A stretch of DNA of 5,591 nucleotides. Source: Hohaiivirga sp031547465. Lineage in GTDB: Bacteria > Pseudomonadota > Alphaproteobacteria > Rhizobiales > Beijerinckiaceae. The position numbers and the translations under genes are program-made. The DNA lies in contig JAVBRX010000131.1 of NCBI GenBank assembly GCA_031547465.1, positions 1-5,591 on the forward strand, written 5' to 3'. Positions within the stretch are counted from its first letter, which is position 1; each line of letters begins with the position of its first letter. The notes beneath the pieces were generated by a model. The model was given only the letters and a program-made list of their open reading frames with translations, was not told where the DNA came from and did no database searches. Below are positions 1-5,591 of the stretch, piece after piece.

Positions 1-1290
1 GATATCGACAGAACCGTTCGCGTTTTTCCGTAAATCTGACATCTGTGACGAACGGCTGGACCGGGAAATGTCGCGCAGAAAAGTGTGTGTTGTCCTGTCG
101 TAGACGGTAAGCGACCAGAATTGCGTTACGGGAGGCTGGGCGGGAACGGTAAGGTGGTAGCTCTTGGTTCCGTTGAAGGAATGTTTGGTGCTGTCCCGAA
201 ACGTCAGCAGCCGGAACTGGTTTTTTATCGGTTGCTTGAGGCTGGTAAAACCGTAATAATAGGCGAGGCCACGGGCGTCGACTAAGTAACCGTTTGGTTT
301 TTCAAAGAAATTACCTTGAGTTTCTATAATCTCCGATGAAACGGCGGCGACCCATTGCTTGCCGCTATAGTAGGGCAGCAAACTTTCCTCGTACCGAGTA
401 TCGAGCCATGCACGGGCATCAATCGCTCCCTGTAGGAGAAGAGCCTGAATTTTCTCGCTGGGTCTGAAGGGCTTATTCTTTTCGATCTCGAGCGATTTCA
501 GAATGTCGATCATCGCCTTGTCACGGTTCAGCCAAGGCTCGGCCTGCACCATGCGGTCGAGGGACTGGAAAAAGCGGAGATCGTAAGGGATCGCCGCATC
601 GAACGGTTTGCCGAGCATGTCGATAAACACGGTCTGTGGTGGGCTTGCCGCCCGCATCAACGGATAAAGCCGGGTTTTTTGGGAATAGGCTACGGCTCTG
701 GCGATGTCGGCCTTGCCGGTGCTATTCGGGAGTGAGCGCAGCAATGCGTAATTCTGGTTGTAGCTGGATGGCAGGACGATATAGCCCCGCGGCACCGCTC
801 CGACATAGCCGAGCGGCAGGATCAGGTATTTGCCGCCTCTGCCCTGGTCCGCGCCGGCAGGGCCGACATCCTCCAATGCCCCTTGCCAGCAATCCATGAT
901 CGTGCCGTTGAGGGAAACGTCAGCCATGGCTGGCGGAATTTCCAGCACCATCGGTCCGTTTTTTTTCGTGTCGATGAAAACGACGAGAGTAATGGTATCG
1001 ACCTCGGCGCTCAGGGTCTGGTTCCGCCAGTCAGGCAATCCGGACCAGTAGGCGATCTGGTTGGCGTTGCCACCGGCATTGGTAAATGCCTGCCGCATGA
1101 GATCGTAATTGACAGCGGGCATCCCCCAGATCACGGCCTGTGTGGCCCGCTGCCGGATCATCCTGTCAGCGGGACTTTCCGTTGCGGTGCCCTGCCGCGT
1201 CTGGGCATGGCTGCTGCCGTTCATTGTGCCCAAGACGATAGCCAGAGAGATTCCGATAAACCTCAAGGCAGCGACCGTGCAGTTGCTCAT
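1..1290 (-). CDS. Secreted DUF1254/DUF1214 domain protein, C-terminus cut by window edge
   Basis: An open frame of exactly 430 codons runs from an ATG at 1290 off the left edge with no stop, so the gene is partial only because the window ends. Residues 1-29 look like a Sec signal peptide: a hydrophobic stretch (about 10-21) followed by a likely cleavage site after SHA (27-29). Residues about 45-175 carry DUF1254 hallmarks: RATQAVIWGMPAVNYDLM (48-65), YWSGLPDW (81-88), IMDCWQGALEDVGPAGADQG (131-150) and KYLILPLGY (154-162). A helical middle part includes FDAAIPYDLRFFQSL (230-244). DUF1214 begins near 350 and shows YHLTVPAQPPVTQFWSLTVYD (378-398, minus-strand frame) and SRSSRSSQ (409-416). Family members are usually about 470-480 residues, so roughly 40-50 residues are missing. 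The family is exported and its biochemical role is unestablished; no function is proposed. A strong GGAGGA site sits 5 nt before the ATG. Family identity is confident. Confidence 0.93.
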   Translation of the reverse strand, partial: MSNCTVAALRFIGISLAIVLGTMNGSSHAQTRQGTATESPADRMIRQRATQAVIWGMPAVNYDLMRQAFTNAGGNANQIAYWSGLPDWRNQTLSAEVDTITLVVFIDTKKNGPMVLEIPPAMADVSLNGTIMDCWQGALEDVGPAGADQGRGGKYLILPLGYVGAVPRGYIVLPSSYNQNYALLRSLPNSTGKADIARAVAYSQKTRLYPLMRAASPPQTVFIDMLGKPFDAAIPYDLRFFQSLDRMVQAEPWLNRDKAMIDILKSLEIEKNKPFRPSEKIQALLLQGAIDARAWLDTRYEESLLPYYSGKQWVAAVSSEIIETQGNFFEKPNGYLVDARGLAYYYGFTSLKQPIKNQFRLLTFRDSTKHSFNGTKSYHLTVPAQPPVTQFWSLTVYDRTTHTFLRDISRSSRSSQMSDLRKNANGSVDI

Positions 1291-1295
1291 GGCAT

Positions 1296-1301
1296 TCCTC
1301 C
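1296..1301 (-). promoter_or_regulatory. Shine-Dalgarno site of the DUF1254/DUF1214 gene
   Basis: On the minus strand GGAGGA lies 5 nt before the ATG at 1290. It is the clearest ribosome binding site in the window. Together with the signal peptide that starts immediately after, it fixes this start against in-frame alternatives. Confidence 0.8.
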
Positions 1302-1576
1302 AGATCGCGACAGGCTGGCAGTGCAGGGTAGCCTGCGGGCAAGCCCTGCGCATACCGGCATGACGGTCGGAGAAGGAAGAACGGGGATGAAAGCGGAAGC
1401 CGGTGGTATTTCTCAATTGTAGCGCCATGAGGCGGTGGCAAGGTGAGATACTGTCATTCCATGACGGATCGGGAGGGGCAGACTGGTGTTTCGGAAAACG
1501 GGAGGAATAGCTTAAAATAGCATCATACAAAATAATGTTGATTGAATGCTGCTCAAGCAGTATTTTTATAGAAAAC

Positions 1577-1605
1577 TTGACAATAAAGCAAAATAAAATT
1601 ATATT
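1577..1605 (+). promoter_or_regulatory. Sigma70-like promoter on the plus strand
   Basis: TTGACA (1577-1582, a perfect -35 consensus) is followed after exactly 17 nt by TATATT (1600-1605, 5 of 6 matches to TATAAT). The predicted transcription start near 1612 falls inside the left arm of the 17-bp inverted repeat at 1607-1645. No supported plus-strand gene follows; a transcript would run antisense into the 3' end of the AcuI-like gene. In DNA this AT-rich a chance match is possible, which limits confidence. Confidence 0.4.
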
Positions 1606-1606
1606 G

Positions 1607-1645
1607 CCATAGTATTTTCTGTATAAATTACAGAAAATACTATGG
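1607..1645. repeat. Perfect 17-bp inverted repeat with 5-nt loop (terminator or operator)
   Basis: The arms 1607-1623 and 1629-1645 are exact reverse complements, separated by TAAAT (1624-1628). The repeat begins 16 nt past the stop codon of the AcuI-like gene, so on the minus-strand RNA it could form a terminator hairpin. However, the stem is AT-rich and is followed by CAATATAATTTTATTTT rather than an immediate T-run. Alternatively it is a protein-binding operator, since it begins one base after the -10 element of the plus-strand promoter-like pair. The repeat itself is certain; its role is not. Confidence 0.75.
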
Positions 1646-1661
1646 TAGAACTACGAAATAT

Positions 1662-2645
1662 TCATATTTTTACAACTATACGCCCACGCACGGCACCTTT
1701 GATAATCGCCGTTCCGGCGTCGAATACCTTTTCCAGCGGAATCTCTGTGGTGAGGGTGGCGAGGCTGCCCCGATCAAGTTCCTTGGCAAGGCGGTTCCAA
1801 GCTTCCTGGCGTTTTGCTTTTGGAGCCATCACCGAGTCGACTCCGAGGAGCGCTACATTGCGCAGGATGAACGGAGCGACGGATGCGGGCAGATCCATGC
1901 CGCCTGCCAGCCCGCAGGCTGCAACCGCGCCGCCGTAGCTGATTTGCGAGAGAACATTGGCGAGCGTGGTGGAGCCAACGCTATCAATGCCAGCCGCCCA
2001 GCATTCCTTGGCGAGTGGTTTCGCCGGGCCGGAGAACTTTGAGCGGGGTAGGATTTCAGAAGCACCGAGGCTTTTCAGATAATCACTTTCCTCGGGGCGT
2101 CCGGTGACGGCGGTGACATTCCAGCCCGCTTTGGCGAGGAGCGAAATCGCCACCGAACCGACGCCGCCAGCCGCGCCGGTGACGATGACCGGTCCCGTAT
2201 CCGGCTTCACCCCATGCTTTTCGAGCGCCATGACGCACAGCATTGCCGTATAACCGGCAGTGCCGATGGCCATCGCATCCCTGGCCGACAGGCCGTCGGG
2301 CAGGTGGATGAGCCAGTCGCCCTTGACACGGCTTTTTCCCGCGTAGGCCCCGAGATGGGTCTCGCCCGTACCCCAGCCGTTGAGCAATACCGCGTCGCCT
2401 GGCTTGAAATCCGGATTGGTGGAGCTTTCCACCGTTCCGGCGAAATCGATGCCAGGAATCATCGGAAACCGGCGCACCACCGGAGCCTTGCCGGTGAGGG
2501 CCAGACCGTCCTTGTAGTTCAATGAGGAATAGGCCACCCGCACGGTGACGTCGCCGTCCATCAGCCCGCATTCGTCGAAATCGCGCAAAGCGGCGGAGGT
2601 TCCCTGCTCGGTCTTGTCGATGACGATGGCCTTGAAGCTGCTCAT
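1662..2645 (-). CDS. acuI: Acrylyl-CoA reductase (NADPH), AcuI/YhdH family
   Basis: This 327-residue protein is full length for the AcuI/YhdH branch of the zinc-independent medium-chain dehydrogenase/reductase superfamily. The family reduces acryloyl-CoA to propionyl-CoA with NADPH in the cytoplasm, which detoxifies acrylate and serves 3-hydroxypropionate or DMSP-derived carbon use. Visible features in order: the GroES-like N-terminal domain with SSLNYKDGLALTGK (40-53) and PGIDFAGTV (64-72); the LNGWGTGETHLGAYAG segment (88-103) typical of YhdH; the Rossmann nucleotide-binding loop VTGAAGGVGSVAI (155-167); TGRPEESDYLKSLGA (181-195); and the late segment LLGVDSVMAPKAKRQEAW (267-283). The zinc ligands of alcohol dehydrogenases are absent, as expected. 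The ATG at 2645 has AAGGAA about 9 nt upstream. It lies 108 bp downstream of the MFS gene on the same strand. Family assignment is strong; the physiological substrate is inferred from the family, and no DMSP genes are visible nearby. Confidence 0.9.
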   Translation of the reverse strand: MSSFKAIVIDKTEQGTSAALRDFDECGLMDGDVTVRVAYSSLNYKDGLALTGKAPVVRRFPMIPGIDFAGTVESSTNPDFKPGDAVLLNGWGTGETHLGAYAGKSRVKGDWLIHLPDGLSARDAMAIGTAGYTAMLCVMALEKHGVKPDTGPVIVTGAAGGVGSVAISLLAKAGWNVTAVTGRPEESDYLKSLGASEILPRSKFSGPAKPLAKECWAAGIDSVGSTTLANVLSQISYGGAVAACGLAGGMDLPASVAPFILRNVALLGVDSVMAPKAKRQEAWNRLAKELDRGSLATLTTEIPLEKVFDAGTAIIKGAVRGRIVVKI

Positions 2646-2663
2646 GATGGCTGTTTCCTTCGA

Positions 2664-2693
2664 TTCATAGGGATATGCCCAAGCTTATCGCAA
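2664..2693 (-). promoter_or_regulatory. Possible weak promoter for the AcuI-like gene
   Basis: On the minus strand TTGCGA (2693-2688) and TATGAA (2669-2664) are separated by 18 nt, each matching 4 of 6 consensus bases. It lies just upstream of the ribosome site of the AcuI-like gene. The match is modest, and co-transcription with the MFS gene from further upstream is equally possible, because no clear terminator is visible in the 108-bp gap. Confidence 0.25.
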
Positions 2694-2753
2694 AATCAGG
2701 CTCCGGTTTGAAGGCAGAGAAAGAGCATGGCAGGCTGCAAAGAAGTGCGGGCG

Positions 2754-4022
2754 TCATTCCGCCGCGGCGAGCGGCTGCGCCGGGCGCTCTCTGATCGGCA
2801 GGTTCAGCAGCGCCGAGATGATTCCGAGGGCGATCGACAATTGCCAGACCAGATCGTAACTGCCGGTACTTTTGACTGCGATGCCGCCGAGCCAAACGCC
2901 GAGGGAGCCACCGACCTGATGCGAGAAGAATGCAAAACCGTAAAGCATCGCCACATTACGAGTGCCAAACATCGTCATCACCAGCGATGATGTCGGCGGC
3001 ACTGTGGAGAGCCACAATATCCCCATGGCCACACCGAACGCCATGCAACTGCCAAACGAGATCGGCGTCAGGATGAAGGTGAGGATGATGATGGAGCGTC
3101 CGAAGTAAATGCAGGCCAGCAGGAAGCGCCTTTGCACCCTGCTGCACAGCCAGCCGGAGGAGAGAGAGCCGACGGCGTTGGCAAGGCCGATGAGGGCGAG
3201 TGTCCAGCCCCCGGCCTCCGCCGACAGGCCCCGATCGATAATATAGGCGGGCAGGTGCGCAGTGATGAAGGCGACATGGAAGCCGCAGGTAAAAAACCCG
3301 AGCACCAGAAGAACATAGCTCTTGTAGCTCAGGGCTTCTTTGAAAACCTGGAGCGGGGAACGATGTGGTCCGGTCGGTCCGATCTTGGCGGTGGCGCCGG
3401 GTCGTGCCGTGTTGAGAATGGCGGCCAGGGGAACAACGAGCAGCGTGATCGAGCCGAAGGTAATGAGCGTCGAGTGCCAGCCGTAATTACTGATGAGCGC
3501 TGCGCCGCCAGGAGGGAACAGGAACTGCCCCATCGCGCCGGAGGCTGTTGCTGCGCCGATGGCCAGAGCGCGCCGTTCAGACTCCAGCAGTTTGCCGAAA
3601 GCGCCGATCACCAGATTGAACGATGCGCAAGCCAGCCCCGTGCCGATCAGCACCCCCGCGCCGAGATGGAATTGCCATGGCACGTTGGAGAAGGACCACA
3701 GCACCAACCCGGCGGCGATCAGGCAGGCCCCGGCCCACAAGACCCGTGTGACGCCATGACGATCCGCCAACATGCCGGCGATAGGCGAACCGATGCCCCA
3801 GATGAGGTTTTGCAGAGCGATGGCGAAGCCGAACGTTTCCGGCCCCCATCCGTAATCCGTCCGCATCGGAATCTGGAACATGCCGACGGCGGCGCGGGGG
3901 CCGAAGGTGATGAGGGCTATGAGGCAGCCGGCAAAAATGATCGTTTCGGCAGTATGTCGCGAAGGGACAGGGGCGTTGGGCATGAGGTCTGTCGGGTTAG
4001 AGCATTGCCTGCTTGGGGGCAC
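2754..4022 (-). CDS. Major facilitator superfamily transporter, MCT/YcxA-like
   Basis: This 422-residue inner-membrane protein has the 12-helix MFS layout: six hydrophobic segments between about residues 25 and 205, a cytoplasmic loop around 205-232 (NTARPGATAKIG and following), then six more segments to about 408. The MFS motif A is seen as GMLADRHG (83-90) after helix 2, with a degenerate second-half counterpart GWLCSRVQRR (290-299). The stretch GFFTCGFHVAFITAHLPAYI (242-261) resembles the MCT/YcxA-like branch, whose characterised members carry monocarboxylates or related organic acids; the substrate here is unknown. The start is uncertain. The codon at 4022 is GTG with no clear ribosome site; an in-frame ATG at 3983 (residue 14) would give 409 residues and begins closer to helix 1, also without a clear ribosome site. 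The AcuI-like gene follows 108 bp downstream on the same strand, so co-expression is possible. Confidence 0.88.
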   Translation of the reverse strand: MPPSRQCSNPTDLMPNAPVPSRHTAETIIFAGCLIALITFGPRAAVGMFQIPMRTDYGWGPETFGFAIALQNLIWGIGSPIAGMLADRHGVTRVLWAGACLIAAGLVLWSFSNVPWQFHLGAGVLIGTGLACASFNLVIGAFGKLLESERRALAIGAATASGAMGQFLFPPGGAALISNYGWHSTLITFGSITLLVVPLAAILNTARPGATAKIGPTGPHRSPLQVFKEALSYKSYVLLVLGFFTCGFHVAFITAHLPAYIIDRGLSAEAGGWTLALIGLANAVGSLSSGWLCSRVQRRFLLACIYFGRSIIILTFILTPISFGSCMAFGVAMGILWLSTVPPTSSLVMTMFGTRNVAMLYGFAFFSHQVGGSLGVWLGGIAVKSTGSYDLVWQLSIALGIISALLNLPIRERPAQPLAAAE

Positions 4023-4049
4023 CAGTTCGGCGCAGGAAAATGCAGTCGC

Positions 4050-4091
4050 AAAAAATCAGAACGTTTTCGATCCAAGGGATCGGAAACGTTC
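4050..4091 (-). terminator. Hairpin followed by T-run, upstream of the MFS gene
   Basis: The arms 4059-4073 and 4077-4091 pair over 15 positions, 14 of them Watson-Crick and one wobble-type mismatch, around a 3-nt loop (4074-4076). On the minus strand the stem is followed by TGA and then six T (4055-4050), the layout of an intrinsic terminator. It lies 235 bp past the stop of the cell wall hydrolase and 27 bp before the first possible MFS start. It could therefore end read-through from the hydrolase gene, act as a leader attenuator for the MFS gene, or be a dispersed palindromic repeat that happens to resemble a terminator. Confidence 0.5.
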
Positions 4092-4281
4092 AAGCGTGGT
4101 ATTTCAAGATGATAAGGCACAATTTGCACCCCGCCACATCATATATTTTTTTGATTGGGAGCAAATGCGCCTTTGGGCGGATCGGGCGATTGCCGGTGGA
4201 GAACGGGGCCCGGTTAGAACAATGTGCATTTAAGTGGGTAACGGCTGGACGCGAAAAACATTGCGCAGTCAAAGAAGTAGA

Positions 4282-4313
4282 GCGTTTTGCGATTCTATGT
4301 AAACGCAAAACGC
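4282..4313 (-). terminator. Hairpin just past the stop of the cell wall hydrolase gene
   Basis: The arms GCGTTTTGCG (4282-4291) and CGCAAAACGC (4304-4313) are perfect 10-bp reverse complements around a 12-nt loop. The hairpin starts 12 nt after the hydrolase stop codon, and on the minus strand it is followed by TCTACTTCTTT, which is T-rich but not a clean run. A role as transcription terminator of the hydrolase gene is likely from position. Its sequence also resembles the palindrome at 4059-4091, so it may be a member of a dispersed repeat family. Confidence 0.5.
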
Positions 4314-4325
4314 CCCAATGGCCCG

Positions 4326-5537
4326 TCAGGTCTGGCCGGGTCGTAGCTTATAGAAGATATGCCGTCCGATGACATCCATCTTTTTGAGCCGCCGGGACCA
4401 GCCGGGCTTCACGTAATCGGCATGATAATGCGTCGCGCCGCCGACCTGTGAGAGATAGGTCTTACCGTTCAGCACTTCGCCGGCGATGCGCTGTGCTTGC
4501 GCCCAGGAGGTGGTATCCGTCGTCCGCAGCGATTTGCCCTCGCAGGCGAAGGTGAACTGGCAACCGAGATAACGGTTGGCGTTCTGGTAGACGACGCCGC
4601 AGATCGTTCGCGGATAAAGTCCGCTACGCACTCGGTTCAAAACGACCTGAGCGACGGCGGCCTGCCCGGAGGGCGATTCGCTGCGCGCCTCGAAATACAC
4701 CGCTTCGGCGAGGCAGCGCTCTTCTCGCTGCATGTTGCGGGCATTGACAAGGGCGGTGTAATCCGGCTTTTCATCCGACAATGTCTGCCAAGCATCCTTC
4801 GGCATGGTGACGGGATGGCTCGCGACCTCGACGGGGATCAGATCGAACGGAGCCGGAGTTGCCGACGATAGGGTGGTTGCCGAGGAGACGGCGGGCGTCG
4901 TGCCGTCGCCGAAATTCAGGGATGTGCCGGTACCGGTCGATCCTTCATCGGTTGCGGCGGTCGTCGGCGAGGACAGTCCGGAGCCGGTCGTCGTCGAATC
5001 GCTGTCCGGCCATTCGCTGCCCTGCATTTCGGGCAGGTTCTGCATCTTGTCGGGCTGCCGTTCGAGAGGGCTGGTTGCGGGATCGTCGAGGTCCACCGAG
5101 AGTTGCACCGAGGGCAAGCTTGCCTGGATGGCCAGAGCCTGGCGGCTCAGACTGGGCTTAAAGGTGGAGGCATGATCGCTTTTGCCGCTGCGGTCGATTT
5201 GCGGGAACTCGGTCATCCCTGGTTTCATGTCGTCACGCGGGAGAGAGCCGGGGGCTGAAGCCATTCGCGTATCGGCTTCGTGCAGCCGCAGGCGCGAAAC
5301 CATCGGCGCTCCGGGCAGGCTTTCGAGCGGCGGGATGATCGGCACACTGTCGATTGCGGAGCGAATGGGGGAAACGTGTGCCGAGGTCAGTCCGTCGCTC
5401 GGGGTACCGTTACGTGCTGAAGCCGTGGACGACACGACGAGCCCCGCCGACAGCGCCCAAGGGGCGACTGTGGCGAGAGCCCATCCCATTCTTGACCGAC
5501 GTTTACGCAACCGCACGCAACAAACTCTTTGTCTCAC
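4326..5537 (-). CDS. Exported SleB-like cell wall hydrolase (Hydrolase_2)
   Basis: This 403-residue protein ends in a Hydrolase_2 (SleB) domain, about residues 273-398. SleB-family enzymes cleave the peptidoglycan glycan strand, in spore formers as lytic transglycosylases; in non-sporulating alphaproteobacteria they are taken to act in envelope remodelling. Seen in order: CLAEAVYFEARSE (275-287), where E283 aligns with the catalytic glutamate; GQAAVAQVVLNRV (291-303); GCQFTFACEG (325-334); and GGATHYHADYVKPGW (366-380). The N-terminus has a basic segment (RLRKRRSR, 9-16), a hydrophobic stretch (18-36) and ASA (39-41), indicating export to the periplasm. Residues about 45-230 are low-complexity and rich in Ser, Thr, Pro and Asp, probably a disordered linker. 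The start is uncertain: GTG at 5537 is used here, GTG at 5516 would also keep the basic signal-peptide region, and ATG at 5489 would remove most of it. None has a strong ribosome site. I see no terminator-like or clear promoter element in the 54 bp upstream. Confidence 0.9.
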   Translation of the reverse strand: MRQRVCCVRLRKRRSRMGWALATVAPWALSAGLVVSSTASARNGTPSDGLTSAHVSPIRSAIDSVPIIPPLESLPGAPMVSRLRLHEADTRMASAPGSLPRDDMKPGMTEFPQIDRSGKSDHASTFKPSLSRQALAIQASLPSVQLSVDLDDPATSPLERQPDKMQNLPEMQGSEWPDSDSTTTGSGLSSPTTAATDEGSTGTGTSLNFGDGTTPAVSSATTLSSATPAPFDLIPVEVASHPVTMPKDAWQTLSDEKPDYTALVNARNMQREERCLAEAVYFEARSESPSGQAAVAQVVLNRVRSGLYPRTICGVVYQNANRYLGCQFTFACEGKSLRTTDTTSWAQAQRIAGEVLNGKTYLSQVGGATHYHADYVKPGWSRRLKKMDVIGRHIFYKLRPGQT

Positions 5538-5591
5538 TGGACAAGCGCAATGAACGCTGCGCCGGGTACGGTTATCGCAAAGTAACGTTGA

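Larger units (their letters stand above)
1291..1661. other. 371-bp intergenic region: leader of DUF1254 gene plus AT-rich island
   Basis: No protein-coding gene is supported here; the short open frames on both strands lack domains and ribosome sites. Two parts differ sharply. Positions 1291 to about 1500 are GC-rich and would be the 5' leader of the DUF1254/DUF1214 gene; they include a possible hairpin with 6-bp outer arms at 1323-1328 and 1344-1349. From about 1501 the DNA becomes very AT-rich: a hand count gives 45 G+C in 180 bases over 1501-1680. This part holds a plus-strand promoter-like pair and a perfect inverted repeat, listed separately. A minus-strand promoter for the DUF1254/DUF1214 gene probably lies in the AT-rich part, but I cannot pick out a convincing -35/-10 pair for it. 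Confidence 0.7.
4023..4325. other. 303-bp intergenic region between the hydrolase and MFS genes
   Basis: No gene is supported here. It contains two related palindromes (4059-4091 and 4282-4313, listed separately). It also has an AT-rich stretch around 4138-4160 with a minus-strand TATGAT (4143-4138), a possible -10 element for the MFS gene, although no good -35 is visible at the right distance. The plus-strand open frames crossing it have no domain signal. If that -10 is used, the MFS transcript would carry a leader of about 110 nt containing the 4059-4091 hairpin. Confidence 0.6.

Noticed and set aside
883..1422. 179-codon open frame on the plus strand
   Set aside because: It is antisense to the N-terminal part of the DUF1254/DUF1214 gene, whose domain motifs are unmistakable; the plus-strand translation resembles nothing I know.
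1549..1569. Small hairpin followed by T-rich sequence on the plus strand
   Set aside because: The 5-bp arms (1549-1553 and 1556-1560) leave only a 2-nt loop, which is sterically poor, and no plus-strand gene precedes it.
1642..1938. 98-codon plus-strand frame just after the promoter-like pair
   Set aside because: Its ATG lies inside the right arm of the palindrome and the rest is antisense to the AcuI-like gene. No ribosome site and no recognisable protein, so the promoter-like pair does not obviously serve it.
2083..2571. 162-codon minus-strand frame overlapping the AcuI-like gene
   Set aside because: It is an out-of-frame reading of the same DNA as the reductase, Arg/Gly-rich and without domain signal.
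3132..4112. 326-codon open frame on the plus strand
   Set aside because: It lies almost entirely antisense to the MFS gene, its translation is rich in Gly, Arg, Ala and Glu with no domain or membrane pattern, and it has no ribosome site. It is a shadow of GC-rich codon use.
1..5591. CRISPR array, tRNA, rRNA, insertion-sequence ends or defence genes
   Set aside because: No regularly spaced direct repeats, no cloverleaf-like or ribosomal sequence, no transposase or integrase motifs and no defence-family proteins were seen on either strand.

Overview
The window looks like chromosomal DNA of an alphaproteobacterium, most likely of the Hyphomicrobiales (Rhizobiales). The reasons are GC-rich coding sequence, a SleB-type cell wall hydrolase with a long disordered N-terminal region, an AcuI/YhdH-type acrylyl-CoA reductase, a DUF1254/DUF1214 secreted protein, and small dispersed palindromes of the 'AGAxCGTTTT' kind. 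Genus cannot be fixed by eye.

Layout: all four supported genes lie on the minus strand, so transcription runs from right to left. From right to left they are: (1) a 403-residue exported SleB/Hydrolase_2 cell wall hydrolase (5537-4326); (2) a 303-bp gap with two related palindromes, one followed by a T-run; (3) a 12-helix MFS transporter of the MCT/YcxA-like branch (4022-2754; start possibly at 3983); (4) a 108-bp gap; (5) an AcuI/YhdH quinone-oxidoreductase-like enzyme (2645-1662); (6) a 371-bp gap whose left half is the leader of the next gene and whose right part is strikingly AT-rich, with a near-consensus plus-strand sigma70 promoter running into a perfect 17-bp inverted repeat; (7) a secreted DUF1254/DUF1214 protein (1290 to the window edge), cut off at its C-terminus by the end of the window.

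The genes do not form an obvious single pathway. The MFS transporter and AcuI are the only closely spaced pair and could be a transport-plus-reduction unit for a small carboxylate, but this is inference from proximity. No mobile-element gene, RNA gene, CRISPR array or defence system is visible. The parts most worth a second look are non-coding: the promoter/palindrome composite at 1577-1645 and the two palindromes at 4059-4091 and 4282-4313.
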